Part shown: in pieces, positions 1 through 8,137 of the stretch
Numbering within the stretch: position 1 is the first letter of the stretch
How the letters are laid out: each line of letters opens with the position of its first letter
Origin: Rahnella aquatilis CIP 78.65 = ATCC 33071
Lineage (GTDB): Bacteria; Pseudomonadota; Gammaproteobacteria; Enterobacterales; Enterobacteriaceae
Reading direction: 5' to 3'
Assembly (NCBI RefSeq): GCF_000241955.1
Contig: NC_016818.1
Span: 2,480,001 to 2,544,000, forward strand
DNA length: 64,000 nucleotides
Notes under the pieces: generated by a model
What the model was told of the DNA's origin: nothing
The model's database searches: none
Seen by the model: the letters and a program-made list of their open reading frames with translations, nothing else
Made by a program: the position numbers and the translations under genes

Positions 1-183
1 CACCTGAATAATAGCTTTAACAAGTTTACGGTCGACTTTATATTCATCGGCCGCATCTTCAATCTCATCATCCCAGGCATGGGTGTCGTATTTTTTATAA
101 TGAGGTTTACTGGAACAGCCCGCCAGAATCATTAGCATAACTAACACACTGAATTTTTTATGTTTATTGAATGATGAGATCAT
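1..183 (-). CDS. Lipoprotein, likely lytic murein transglycosylase (5' part only)
   Basis: Only the first 61 codons are in the window; the gene continues off the left edge. The start ATG is the complement of 181-183, with a GGGAAG ribosome-binding site just upstream. The peptide has a basic N-terminus, a hydrophobic stretch and a lipobox LAGC, so it should be a lipid-anchored envelope protein. After the Cys comes an acidic linker, then YKVDRKLVKAIIQV. That wording is typical of the start of Slt-type lytic transglycosylase domains, where the catalytic Glu follows shortly as 'ES'. The catalytic residue itself lies outside the window, so the enzymatic role is inferred from the N-terminal domain signature only. 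Confidence 0.6.
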   Translation of the reverse strand, partial: MISSFNKHKKFSVLVMLMILAGCSSKPHYKKYDTHAWDDEIEDAADEYKVDRKLVKAIIQV

Positions 184-402
184 AATCTTCCCGGATTGAA
201 ATAAGTAATTCTCCACGTTGATAAGATACCGTTATCGTCACTCAGGGTCATGTATTAATGAGGGTTTTACAGAGACTCAGCGGTGCCAAAAGTGCGAAAT
301 CCTGTCTGTACGCCCTGCTCTCACTTTAATACGCTTTCTTGAAGACTTCATAAAAGCACTCCCGGGTTTGACTTATATAATACAGATTGTATTTTTAATG
401 CC

Positions 403-1392
403 ATGAACACATTCCTGATTATCGTCCCCGACGGGGGCATGTTATTCGAAGCAGCAGGCATTGCTGACATCCTCACGCAGGCAAACCGACTGCTGCCTTC
501 CGACGTCAATCCTGACGCCAGAAACGCCCCCTATCGGGTAACGGTGGCGACCACGCAGCCGCATCGTGTCGTTCACGGTATCTCAGGGCTTAATTTGCTC
601 GCGGATCACCGATTGTGCGATCTTGATCCGACATTGCCCCGTGACACTGTCTTAGTGACCGGAAAAGGGTTGTCTGAGGCAGAAGGTTCCGACGTTGTCC
701 GCTGGCTGCAACAGGCTGCGCCGCATGCCCGCCGCGTGGTGTCTATCTGTGGCGGCGCGGTTTTGCTCGCCCAGGCGGGATTACTCAACGGACGCCACGC
801 CACCACACACTGGCGTCTGATCGACAGCCTGCAGGCACAATATCCGCAAGTGAAGGTTGAACGCGGCCCGATGTATGTTCAGGATGGGCCGGTCTGGACT
901 TCTGGCGGCGTCAGCTCAGGCTTTGACCTCACGCTGGCATTGGTTGAAGAAGATCATGGTTTCAGCATCGCCAAAAATGTTGCTCAGGATTTAGTGATGT
1001 TTCTCCGGCGTCCAGGTGGACAGTCGCAATTTAGTCGCTATCTTTTGAATCAGGCCAGCAGTGGCCCCATCCGCGAACTTCAGGCCTGGTTGCCTGAAAA
1101 TCTCACCGGCGATTTATCTGTCGAAAACCTTGCTGAACGTGTTGCGATGAGTCCGCGAAATTTTACGCGCGTTTTCACCCGCGAAACCGGCGTAACCCCG
1201 GCAAAATATGTTGAGGAAGTGAGGCTGAGCGTCGCGCGGCAGCTTCTGGAACAAACGACACAAAGCATGGAGCGCATCGCCCTCACCACCGGCTTCGGCG
1301 GCGGGCTGAACCTGCGTCGCGTTTTTGAACGAAATTTACAACTGACACCGACAGAATACAGAGAACGCTTTTGCTCCAGAATGTTGGCGTAA
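403..1392 (+). CDS. GlxA-family AraC-type transcriptional regulator with DJ-1/PfpI domain
   Basis: This 329-residue protein has an N-terminal DJ-1/PfpI (amidotransferase-like) fold at about residues 4-175, with the elbow sequence VVSICGGAVLLAQAG. It is followed by an AraC-type double helix-turn-helix at about 225-322 (LAERVAMSPRNFTRVF and GVTPAKYVEEVR). Regulators with this layout sense small nitrogenous or aldehyde-like metabolites and activate nearby catabolic genes. The ligand cannot be read from the sequence. The GAPDH gene starts only about 80 bases downstream on the same strand, so the two may be cotranscribed or functionally linked. Family assignment is firm; target and effector are unknown. 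Confidence 0.85.
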   Translation: MNTFLIIVPDGGMLFEAAGIADILTQANRLLPSDVNPDARNAPYRVTVATTQPHRVVHGISGLNLLADHRLCDLDPTLPRDTVLVTGKGLSEAEGSDVVRWLQQAAPHARRVVSICGGAVLLAQAGLLNGRHATTHWRLIDSLQAQYPQVKVERGPMYVQDGPVWTSGGVSSGFDLTLALVEEDHGFSIAKNVAQDLVMFLRRPGGQSQFSRYLLNQASSGPIRELQAWLPENLTGDLSVENLAERVAMSPRNFTRVFTRETGVTPAKYVEEVRLSVARQLLEQTTQSMERIALTTGFGGGLNLRRVFERNLQLTPTEYRERFCSRMLA

Positions 1393-1470
1393 ATTGATTC
1401 TTTATTGTCATTTACGCCATTCCTCCTGCGTACTAGATTAACTGTAAAGCAGATAACTAAGGAGTTCATC

Positions 1471-2481
1471 ATGGTCAAAGTAGGTATCAATGGTTTCGGC
1501 AGGATTGGACGGAATGTTTTGCGCGCCGCACTCGGGCGTGACGACTTCCAGGTAGTGGCAATTAACGATCTTACGGACAGTAAGACCCTCGCTCATCTTC
1601 TGAAATATGACTCACTCTCAGGCACGTTAAAAGCGGACGTCGAAGCTGGCGAAGGCGAATTGCGGGTTGACGGGAAACCGGTGCGCGTCTTCTCAGAAAG
1701 AGATCCCGCAGCAATTCCATGGAGCACTATGGGTGTTGATATCGTTATCGAAGCTACCGGTTTCTTTACTGAAAAAGCGAAAGCTGAAGTTCACATCACC
1801 CACGGCGGAGCAAAACGCGTCATTATTTCTGCACCGGCTAAAAATGATGACATCACTATTGTGATGGGTGTTAATGACGGCGAATACGACCCGGCAAAAC
1901 ACAAAGTAGTCAGCAACGGCAGTTGCACCACCAACGGTCTGGCCCCTGCGGCTCAGGTTCTGCATCAGACCTTCGGCATTGAACACGGTCTGATGAACAC
2001 CACGCACGCCTACACCAATAGTCAGGCATTGCATGATCAGCCTGAAAAAGATTTACGGGGTGCGCGTGCGGCGGCGGTTTCTATTGTTCCGTATTCCAGC
2101 GGCGCAGCGAAAGCGATCGGGAAAGTTATCCCTGAACTGGACGGACGCATGACCGGTTATTCCCTGCGTGTTCCGGTGCCGGTGGTTTCCATCGTCGATT
2201 TAACCGTTAACCTGAAACGTGAAGCGACAGTTGAAGAAATTAACGCCGCGTTCCGCAAAGCGGCTGAATCCGGCCCGCTTAAAGGCATTCTCGGTTACAG
2301 CGAAGAGCCACTGGTGTCGAGTGATTATCGCGGTGACCCGCGTTCATCTATTATTGACGGGCTTTCGACGCTGGTGATCGGCGGCAAGCTGGTGAAAATT
2401 CTGGCCTGGTATGATAACGAATGGGGCTTTTCAAACCGCCTGGTCGATCTTGCACTGTTAATGGAAAAACGCGGTTTATAA
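1471..2481 (+). CDS. Glyceraldehyde-3-phosphate dehydrogenase, Gram-positive-like paralogue
   Basis: A 336-residue type I GAPDH that oxidises glyceraldehyde-3-phosphate to 1,3-bisphosphoglycerate. The start at 1471 is preceded by AAGGAG and begins MVKVGINGFGRIGRN; an in-frame upstream ATG at 1405 would add an unrelated leader. Asp33 (INDLTD) predicts NAD+ use. The catalytic pair is Cys152 and His179. The active-site strand reads SNGSCTTNGLAP instead of the usual SNASCTTNCLAP, so two positions beside the nucleophile differ. The C-terminal half (IIDGLSTLVIGGKLVK, WYDNEWGFSNR) resembles Bacillus/plant-type enzymes more than E. coli GapA. This is probably a second, specialised GAPDH rather than the housekeeping enzyme. 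It ends at a strong terminator. Confidence 0.85.
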   Translation: MVKVGINGFGRIGRNVLRAALGRDDFQVVAINDLTDSKTLAHLLKYDSLSGTLKADVEAGEGELRVDGKPVRVFSERDPAAIPWSTMGVDIVIEATGFFTEKAKAEVHITHGGAKRVIISAPAKNDDITIVMGVNDGEYDPAKHKVVSNGSCTTNGLAPAAQVLHQTFGIEHGLMNTTHAYTNSQALHDQPEKDLRGARAAAVSIVPYSSGAAKAIGKVIPELDGRMTGYSLRVPVPVVSIVDLTVNLKREATVEEINAAFRKAAESGPLKGILGYSEEPLVSSDYRGDPRSSIIDGLSTLVIGGKLVKILAWYDNEWGFSNRLVDLALLMEKRGL

Positions 2482-2511
2482 CCTCCTCTTTTCCTGCCAG
2501 AATAATGACAG

Positions 2512-2536
2512 ACACCGCCCCGGGCGGTGTTTTTTT
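2512..2536 (+). terminator. Rho-independent terminator of the GAPDH gene
   Basis: An 8-bp perfect GC-rich stem (ACACCGCC/GGCGGTGT) with a 3-base loop is followed directly by a run of T. It sits 30 bases after the GAPDH stop codon. Confidence 0.9.
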
Positions 2537-2618
2537 ATGGCTCACAGACTGTCACCGTTATTAAAGAGATATACTGTATGTTGTAACTAATTAGCCGCTC
2601 ACCGCAGGTGAACGAAAG

Positions 2619-3032
2619 TCATTCTTCCTGCGGACCGATTTTCATAAACGGGTTATATGCGATTTCCCACAGATGTCCGTCCGGATCGGCGAAGTAACCT
2701 GAATATCCGCCCCAGAACACTTTTTGTCCGGGTTTGATCAGTTTACCTCCTGCTTTCACCGCCTGAGCGAGAATGGCATCAACTTTGGCTTCACTGGCCA
2801 CGGTTTGCGCCAGTGCAATACCGCGAAAACCATTCCCTGCCGGGCTCACCTGGGCATCTTTTGCCAGTTCTTCCCAGGGAAATAACGATAACCAGGCGCC
2901 AGCCAGTTCAAAAAAACTGACCCCTTCAGAATCGATAACGACTTTAGGAAAGCCGAGTCCATGCTGATAAAATTCGGTGGCAACGGCCAGGTCTTTAACA
3001 CCCAGCGTGATCATGTTGATGACAGGTTGCAT
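2619..3032 (-). CDS. VOC-family (glyoxalase/bleomycin-resistance fold) protein
   Basis: A 137-residue single-domain protein of the vicinal oxygen chelate superfamily. It starts with the typical first strand (INMITLGVKDLAVATEFYQ) and ends with the paired motif GYFADPDGHLWEIAYNP. Such proteins bind a divalent metal and act as lyases, dioxygenases or drug-binding proteins; the substrate cannot be told from sequence. The metal-site Glu in HLWEI is present. The gene is convergent with the GAPDH gene and separated from it by the terminator. It starts 175 bases from the MarR-type gene on the other strand, so the two could share a divergent promoter region. Confidence 0.8.
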   Translation of the reverse strand: MQPVINMITLGVKDLAVATEFYQHGLGFPKVVIDSEGVSFFELAGAWLSLFPWEELAKDAQVSPAGNGFRGIALAQTVASEAKVDAILAQAVKAGGKLIKPGQKVFWGGYSGYFADPDGHLWEIAYNPFMKIGPQEE

Positions 3033-3207
3033 CGTTATTTCTCCTGAGTTTTCAAAAATTCGATCCGATACCCGGATAAGTCATCAGGGTATCACTTCCA
3101 CTTGTCTCAAAATGTTAACAGCTCCTGACCTTTTCTGGTAAATGTTGCACATCGTGCTAATCTGACGCCTCAAAAACCTGCTTAAGCTCCGACAGTGAGG
3201 ATCTCTT

Positions 3208-3666
3208 GTGACCATATTACGCCGCCGCCCGGAAGCGACCTCTCCTGCCGTCCGTTTCCTGCCTGAAACCATTCATATTGGCCGCCAGTTACGAACTTAC
3301 TGTGATGCCCGTTTCAAAACTATCGGCCTGACGCTGGCACGCGGACAGGTGTTATTGCATCTGGAAGCCGCCAGCGGACGCCTGCCGCAGGGAGAACTGA
3401 CGGCGTTGCTGGAAGTTGAACACCCTACCGCCATTCGCCTGTTTGACAGTCTTGCCGAGCTGGGCCTGCTGGAACGCTGCCCCGGAGAAACCGATCGTCG
3501 CTCGAAAGATATCAAACTGACCGAAACCGGAACTGAGCTGGCAAATCAGGTACGCATCATGACAGATGACATTCTGATCCGCGTCATGGAAGGTATTGCG
3601 CAAAATGATGTGGATATCGCCCGGGGTGTTCTCGCCAGTATTACTGCCAATATCGCCGCGCTTTAA
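3208..3666 (+). CDS. MarR-family transcriptional regulator
   Basis: A 152-residue winged-helix regulator. The start is GTG at 3208 with GAGG 8 bases upstream. The winged-helix part spans about residues 45-115: TALLEVEHPTAIRLFDSLAE is the recognition-helix region, and DRRSKDIKLTETG is the wing with the DRR signature of the family. MarR proteins are dimeric repressors released by phenolic or oxidising ligands. Candidate targets are the divergent VOC protein at 2619-3032 and the dehydrogenase downstream; neither link is shown by a visible operator. Confidence 0.85.
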   Translation: MTILRRRPEATSPAVRFLPETIHIGRQLRTYCDARFKTIGLTLARGQVLLHLEAASGRLPQGELTALLEVEHPTAIRLFDSLAELGLLERCPGETDRRSKDIKLTETGTELANQVRIMTDDILIRVMEGIAQNDVDIARGVLASITANIAAL

Positions 3667-3820
3667 CTAGCGCTTTTTCTCTCATTTTATGCATTTCCCC
3701 GCCAGCAATAATCACTTTTGTTACTGATTTGTGTATCGTTATTTTCACCTGTAAATCTCACCCACGGCACAGCCGCCCGCTATCCCGCAGTATCCGCCAC
3801 GAGAAGATCGGAGTAATAAT

Positions 3821-4702
3821 TTAAGACTTATTGCCAAGATAGTGATACACCACCGCCAGATCCTTCCCGCCATAACCCCCGTCGACCGCACTCTGCCAGG
3901 TCTGGCTGATTCGTTTCATGACCGGCAGTTGAAGATTGCTGCCCGCTTCCAGCGCCAGATTGATATCCTTCAGCGCCCAGGTCAGTTGCATCTGCGGGGT
4001 GTAATCACCGCTTTTGAACATCTCCATCTTGCCCTTGATATACGGTGCGGCAAGCGGACCGCCTTCCAGCACATTCCACAGATCGTCGGGGGTGAAGCCC
4101 AGTGCTTCGGCAAGTTGCGTAGTTTCTGCGATACCTTCCATCATGGCAATCAGCCAGGCATTGACCACCAGTTTCATTTTGGAGGCACGCCCGGCGTCAC
4201 CCAGCCATTTTGTCGCTTTGGAGATAGCGGCAAACACCGGCTCAATGGCCGCTCCTGCCTCGCGATCCCCGCTGGCCAGCACCACTATTTGCCCCTGCTC
4301 GGCCGGTGCTTTGGTGCCGGAAACGGGTGCATCAAAGAAGACGACATCAGGACGCTGCGCATTAATCAGTGCGATCAGTGATTCTGTTGCCTCAACCCCG
4401 AGCGTCCCCATCTGAGCAATAATGCCGCCCTGTTTCAGACCGGCAAGCAAACCGTAGTCACCCTGATAAACATCAAGCGTCGTTTTTCCATCGGACAACA
4501 TAGTTATTACCACATCCGCCCCTTCAGCGGTTTCACACGGTGTCCGGCCGCGTATCGCACCGGCTTTCACCAAATCATCACCGCGCGAAGCCGTACGGTT
4601 CCAGACGCGGGTAGTGAACCCTTTTTTGATCAGGTTAGCGGCGAACGCGTGCCCCATTGCGCCCAGGCCCAGTACTGCGACCGTGGGTTGTTGCTGACTC
4701 AT
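3821..4702 (-). CDS. NAD(P)-dependent beta-hydroxyacid dehydrogenase (3-hydroxyisobutyrate dehydrogenase family)
   Basis: A 293-residue enzyme with an N-terminal Rossmann fold (VAVLGLGAMGHAFAANL) followed by VWNRT, where the Asn-Arg after the second strand suggests NADP(H) preference. The substrate-binding loop DAPVSGTKAPAEQG and the catalytic-lysine helix SKMKLVVN match the family, which reduces or oxidises 3-hydroxyacids and small aldehydes (3-hydroxyisobutyrate, tartronate semialdehyde, succinic semialdehyde). The exact substrate is unknown. The gene is convergent with the MarR gene and reads away from the small membrane protein gene at 4923. Confidence 0.85.
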   Translation of the reverse strand: MSQQQPTVAVLGLGAMGHAFAANLIKKGFTTRVWNRTASRGDDLVKAGAIRGRTPCETAEGADVVITMLSDGKTTLDVYQGDYGLLAGLKQGGIIAQMGTLGVEATESLIALINAQRPDVVFFDAPVSGTKAPAEQGQIVVLASGDREAGAAIEPVFAAISKATKWLGDAGRASKMKLVVNAWLIAMMEGIAETTQLAEALGFTPDDLWNVLEGGPLAAPYIKGKMEMFKSGDYTPQMQLTWALKDINLALEAGSNLQLPVMKRISQTWQSAVDGGYGGKDLAVVYHYLGNKS

Positions 4703-4922
4703 GTCTGACTCCTTGCGTCACAATGTATGTTGTAAAAAGGCTAACACTCAGGGCCTCTTCCGGGACATGGGCTTCTGTAAGCGAATGCAACAGAAAGGCT
4801 GATATTACTTAACCTCTCCAGACTAAGTGGCGTAACATACGCGCTTTCGTGCCTGGCGTATGATATTAATTTATTCAGGCAGCTTATGATTTGACTGATA
4901 ATTTTTCAGGAGTGGCGGCATT

Positions 4923-5294
4923 ATGAGTAAAGTTATTTTGATCGGGATCGTTTCGGTCATTTTCGTTTTGATGGTGCTGATGTTGGGCTCAGTGTATGTC
5001 TACCCGTGGTGGATGCAACGCTCCACAGAAGGTGCGTGCGCAGAGATCAGCAAGAACAATGCCATCGACACGGTCACCCGTGACTACATGGAAAACCGCA
5101 TCCCAAACTGGGGTAACGATAAAGACAATATGGGCACGTCGGTGCCGGTTCTGAATTTCATCAGCGATGATACCAAAGAAGACAAAGGGACTTACAACAT
5201 CCCGTTCAGCGCAAAAGGCCCGAATGGCACGCTGAGTTATGTCGCGCACTTTAACTGCTCCAATCACTATGTGAAATATTCGACGGTGGAATAA
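4923..5294 (+). CDS. Small membrane-anchored protein of unknown function
   Basis: A 123-residue protein that I do not recognise. AGGAG lies about 10 bases before the ATG. Residues 4-26 form a single hydrophobic segment (VILIGIVSVIFVLMVLMLGS) followed by a hydrophilic domain rich in Asp, Asn and Lys. Because positive charge is sparse before the segment, either a signal anchor or a cleaved signal is possible; an exported domain is most likely. Two Cys residues (about 39 and 112) could form a disulfide in the periplasm. The gene stands alone between its own promoter region and a hairpin terminator. Confidence 0.7.
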   Translation: MSKVILIGIVSVIFVLMVLMLGSVYVYPWWMQRSTEGACAEISKNNAIDTVTRDYMENRIPNWGNDKDNMGTSVPVLNFISDDTKEDKGTYNIPFSAKGPNGTLSYVAHFNCSNHYVKYSTVE

Positions 5295-5307
5295 ATCCAT
5301 ACGAACA

Positions 5308-5336
5308 CCTTGGGCTGGCGCCCGGGGTTTTGTCCT
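5308..5336 (+). terminator. Hairpin terminator after the small membrane protein
   Basis: An 8-bp stem with two G-U pairs (CCTTGGGC/GCCCGGGG) and a TGGC loop is followed by the T-rich run TTTTGTCCTTTTT. It begins 14 bases after the stop codon. Confidence 0.6.
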
Positions 5337-5423
5337 TTTTGATTTTAAAGTCGCCCGTTGCAGCGACTCCTGCCACCATTTCGACTACACTGGTAGCCAC
5401 TTTCCTCACAGGATGCAGTAAAA

Positions 5424-5690
5424 ATGAAAAGACTGACCCAACAAGATATGACGGAAAGCGAACAGCGTGAGCTGAAAACTCTGCTGGATAAAGCCCGTAA
5501 AGCACAGGGCCGTGAGCTGACGAATTCGGAAAATAACCGGATTAAAGATGACTACATCGATACGTTGATGGCAGAAAAAGAAAAAGTCGCTGCGAAAGCG
5601 CGTGCCGAAAAGCGCCGTAATAAAGCCGTTCCAAGCACCTCTGCAACATACGACTGGACAGCCCGCACCCATCCGCGTGGCCGTCGTTAA
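5424..5690 (+). CDS. yjbD: YjbD, DUF3811 family small basic protein
   Basis: An 88-residue lysine- and arginine-rich helical protein. It matches E. coli YjbD along its length: ITQKEMTEREQRELKTLLD there, LTQQDMTESEQRELKTLLD here. The KDYIDTLMAEKE helix and the terminal TRGRR-like tail (THPRGRR) are also shared. The function is unknown. The start ATG follows a weak Shine-Dalgarno (CAGGATGCAGTAAAA). A sequence CTACACT at 5385-5391 resembles a sigma-S type -10 element and lies about 33 bases before the start; this is only a suggestion. Confidence 0.85.
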   Translation: MKRLTQQDMTESEQRELKTLLDKARKAQGRELTNSENNRIKDDYIDTLMAEKEKVAAKARAEKRRNKAVPSTSATYDWTARTHPRGRR

Positions 5691-5702
5691 AAGTTAACTG
5701 AA

Positions 5703-5725
5703 CCTCTGCGTTTTTCACGCAGAGG
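5703..5725. terminator. Convergent hairpin between yjbD and the rhodanese operon
   Basis: A perfect 8-bp stem (CCTCTGCG/CGCAGAGG) with a T-rich loop lies between the two convergent stop codons. There is no clear T-run on either side, so termination strength is uncertain. Confidence 0.5.
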
Positions 5726-5734
5726 CCTCAGCCC

Positions 5735-7354
5735 TCAGGCTTTCAGTAATCGGAAACCGTGCGTTCCGTCTTTTTCCAGTTGCCCGACCAGTCCGTATTC
5801 CCAGTCCAGATAATCCTGCATCGCCTGCGGGCTGACATCCGTGCCTTCGTAAGGACGACGATATCTGTCCTGCGCATTGTCCAGATAAACAGAATCACCG
5901 CGCTCGAGCAACAGCCCCTGATCGATCCAACCCACCGTGCCTTTCTCCAGCAAATAAACCGGTTTGCCGGTTAATTCAGCCAACTCCGTGACAGCGTAAC
6001 GTGCCAGTAAACCGCTGGTGCAGGTGACAACCCAACGTTCTTTCTCCGTCTGTGAGGCGATAACCTGCGGGATATTCCCCCGCGTGGTCCAGACTGCCCC
6101 CGGAATGCGGCGGTGACGGAAATTCGCGCTGGTAGTGAGATCGACAATGCCGGTATTGCCCTCACTCAGCCAGTTCAGCAGCTGTTCCGGTTTGACAGAT
6201 TCCACCGCCGGTGCGGGCGCCACGCGGGCTTTCCAGTCGCCCTGTTCAGTCAGATCGGCAGCCTCCACTTCAGCGATATATACTTCCCAGTTCATTTGTG
6301 CCAGCCATGACGCCGCCATGCGTGCGCGCACACCATCATTATCCACCAGCACGATCCGCGCACCGCGAACGCTGGCATAGTGATCGGTTTCCTGAACCAG
6401 CTGACCGCCGGGAACGTGACGCGTACCAGCCAGATGCCCTGCACGAAATTCTTCCACCGTACGTACGTCAAACACATATAGCGTGCGCGAATCATCTCGC
6501 TGCCACGCGCCTATTTGTGACGTTGTCACTGAGCGTACGCCAGCGCGTAAAGCCAGAGCCTGTGCACCCTGCAATGCGGTTCTGTGCGAAGTTTCACTGA
6601 GCGCAGGAAACTGTTTGTGTTGCAGATGTGACAGTTCCTGCCCCGCCAGCGTCCAGCCAATCGTCCCGTTGCGCAGCGCGGAAACCGGCTGTGTAAATCC
6701 GGCATTAATCAGAGACTGCGTGCCGATAATACTGCGGGTACGCCCGGCACAATTGATAATCACCTGCGTGTTTTCATCAGGCACCACATCTTTCAGGCGC
6801 AGTACAAGTTCGCCTCCCGGCACGCTCACGCCGCCCGGAATACTCATCACCTGAAATTCATCAAAACGGCGCACATCCAGCACGGCTATGTTTGCGCCCT
6901 GCTGTTGCAGCGCCAGCACCTGTTCCGCACTCAGGGACGGCGTATCATAGTGATGTTCAACCCATTCGCCGAAGGCTTTACTGGGCGCATTGACATCAGT
7001 AAATATCTCACCGCCCGCCTCTTTCCAGCCCGCCAGATCACCGGCCAGTAACGCAATGTCCTGATACCCCAGCGATTTCAGCAATTGTGCCGCACGGGTT
7101 GTTTTTCGCTCGCCGCGCTGCACATCATAAAATTCACCATTGTCATACAGCGTGACCGGCGTACTGCGGTTGGGAATGCGATCCAGCACATCGAGTTCAA
7201 GCTTCGACAGGGCCAGATTAGCGGCAAACAACGGATGTCCGGTGGCAAATGCCGCTTCTTCGCGCAAATCAACCAGCGCCACATCCTTCCCTTCAAGCAA
7301 CGCCTCGCGGAGTTCTGAAAAATGACGTAAAGGCAGCGAATATGAATCAGTCAT
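5735..7354 (-). CDS. Tetra-domain rhodanese (thiosulfate/persulfide sulfurtransferase)
   Basis: This 539-residue protein is built of four tandem rhodanese domains (about 10-120, 140-240, 275-370, 385-485). Rhodaneses move sulfane sulfur through a Cys persulfide. Here only domains 2 and 4 keep the active-site Cys (Cys202 in NCAGRTRS, Cys445 in TCTSGLLA). In domains 1 and 3 the same position is Asp (Asp71 in LYDNGE, Asp338 in LVDNDG), so these are probably structural. The start ATG at 7354 overlaps the end of the thiol dioxygenase gene by 8 bases, so the two are translationally coupled. Together they may take a thiol to a sulfinate and handle the released sulfane or sulfite sulfur. A longer in-frame extension to 7573 exists but runs inside the upstream gene. 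Confidence 0.85.
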   Translation of the reverse strand: MTDSYSLPLRHFSELREALLEGKDVALVDLREEAAFATGHPLFAANLALSKLELDVLDRIPNRSTPVTLYDNGEFYDVQRGERKTTRAAQLLKSLGYQDIALLAGDLAGWKEAGGEIFTDVNAPSKAFGEWVEHHYDTPSLSAEQVLALQQQGANIAVLDVRRFDEFQVMSIPGGVSVPGGELVLRLKDVVPDENTQVIINCAGRTRSIIGTQSLINAGFTQPVSALRNGTIGWTLAGQELSHLQHKQFPALSETSHRTALQGAQALALRAGVRSVTTSQIGAWQRDDSRTLYVFDVRTVEEFRAGHLAGTRHVPGGQLVQETDHYASVRGARIVLVDNDGVRARMAASWLAQMNWEVYIAEVEAADLTEQGDWKARVAPAPAVESVKPEQLLNWLSEGNTGIVDLTTSANFRHRRIPGAVWTTRGNIPQVIASQTEKERWVVTCTSGLLARYAVTELAELTGKPVYLLEKGTVGWIDQGLLLERGDSVYLDNAQDRYRRPYEGTDVSPQAMQDYLDWEYGLVGQLEKDGTHGFRLLKA

Positions 7355-7952
7355 GATTTTTCTCTTTTGACAGGTCCCAGATATTGGGAAGGTGCGGGCT
7401 GGAGTAGCCGGAAATAAAGGATTTCTCTGTGCCGTCTGGCAGGTATACCGCCCGTGATATCGCACCGATATTACCGCCATAAACGTGAATACTGACCGAT
7501 ACCTGATCCTTGAAAAAATTGCTGACCTGGTGGATATCCAGCTGATCGGGGGAGATTTTCTCGACGTCGCCAACGTGCAGCGTAAGGGGATTTCCTTCCG
7601 GTTGCAGTGTTCTGTCGGGGTGGCGGGTATAATTCTGGCTGACTTCCGCGCCGCGCAGCATACCGATCAATCCCCAGACGCGATGGTCATGTACCGGCGT
7701 TTTCTGCCCAGGCCCCCAGACAAAACTCACCACGGAAAAACGCGACAACGGATCGGCATACAGCAGATATTGCTGATAATGCTCAGGATGCGGCTGCGCA
7801 AATTCATCCGGCAGCCAGTTATCCTCGCGGATAAGGCTGGCCAGCAGTTCGCTTCCCTGCGCGAGTATTTGCGTCTGCCCGTGCGGTTCCTGCACCAGCC
7901 GGGTGAAATCCGCCAGAAAGGCTCTCAGCGGCGCGAGCTGTAAAGTCATCAT
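7347..7952 (-). CDS. Cysteine/3-mercaptopropionate dioxygenase family thiol dioxygenase
   Basis: A 201-residue cupin enzyme that adds both atoms of O2 to a thiol to give a sulfinate. The non-haem iron triad is His88 and His90 (TPVHDHRVWGLIG) plus His141 (DIHQVSN). The Cys that cross-links to Tyr in animal cysteine dioxygenases is replaced by Gly. That is common in bacterial enzymes and in 3-mercaptopropionate dioxygenases, so the true substrate may be cysteine or a mercapto acid. The start at 7952 (or 7949) is chosen because GAGGAAAGCG stands right before ATGATG; an ATG at 7964 has no such site. It is the first gene of the operon with the rhodanese and is divergent from a LysR regulator. Confidence 0.85.
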   Translation of the reverse strand: MMTLQLAPLRAFLADFTRLVQEPHGQTQILAQGSELLASLIREDNWLPDEFAQPHPEHYQQYLLYADPLSRFSVVSFVWGPGQKTPVHDHRVWGLIGMLRGAEVSQNYTRHPDRTLQPEGNPLTLHVGDVEKISPDQLDIHQVSNFFKDQVSVSIHVYGGNIGAISRAVYLPDGTEKSFISGYSSPHLPNIWDLSKEKNHD

Positions 7953-8007
7953 CGCTTTCCTCATATCTCATCACTGTTAATGACAGGCTAGCACCGGGCT
8001 GATGCAA

Positions 8008-8062
8008 CCAAAATTCATTTTATGGATAAGCTAATATGCAAATTACACATAAAAATGTGCAT
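8008..8062 (-). promoter_or_regulatory. Upstream element of the thiol dioxygenase operon, shared with the ssuD-like operon
   Basis: Read on the minus strand, ATGCACATTTTT (8062-8051), a 12-base spacer, then CATATTAGCTTAT (8038-8026) and AATGAATTT (8017-8009) occur in this order. The same blocks stand upstream of the monooxygenase gene at 9595-9633 with no 12-base spacer. Both copies point toward their operon. This looks like a binding site for a common regulator; the LysR protein encoded next to it is the obvious candidate. Confidence 0.6.
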
Positions 8063-8137
8063 CAGGATCCAGCTTCCCGCTGAAAATTGTTTTATTCTGC
8101 CGGGATACTTTATGACTAATCCTGACACTGAGTGCCC

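Noticed and set aside
218..406. 62-codon open frame before the GlxA-type gene
   Set aside because: No ribosome site, no recognisable protein features, overlaps the start of the real gene; it is upstream non-coding DNA.
5735..7573. Longer N-terminus for the rhodanese protein
   Set aside because: The extra 73 codons lie inside the thiol dioxygenase gene in another frame and do not look like rhodanese sequence; ATG 7354 fits the coupled start.
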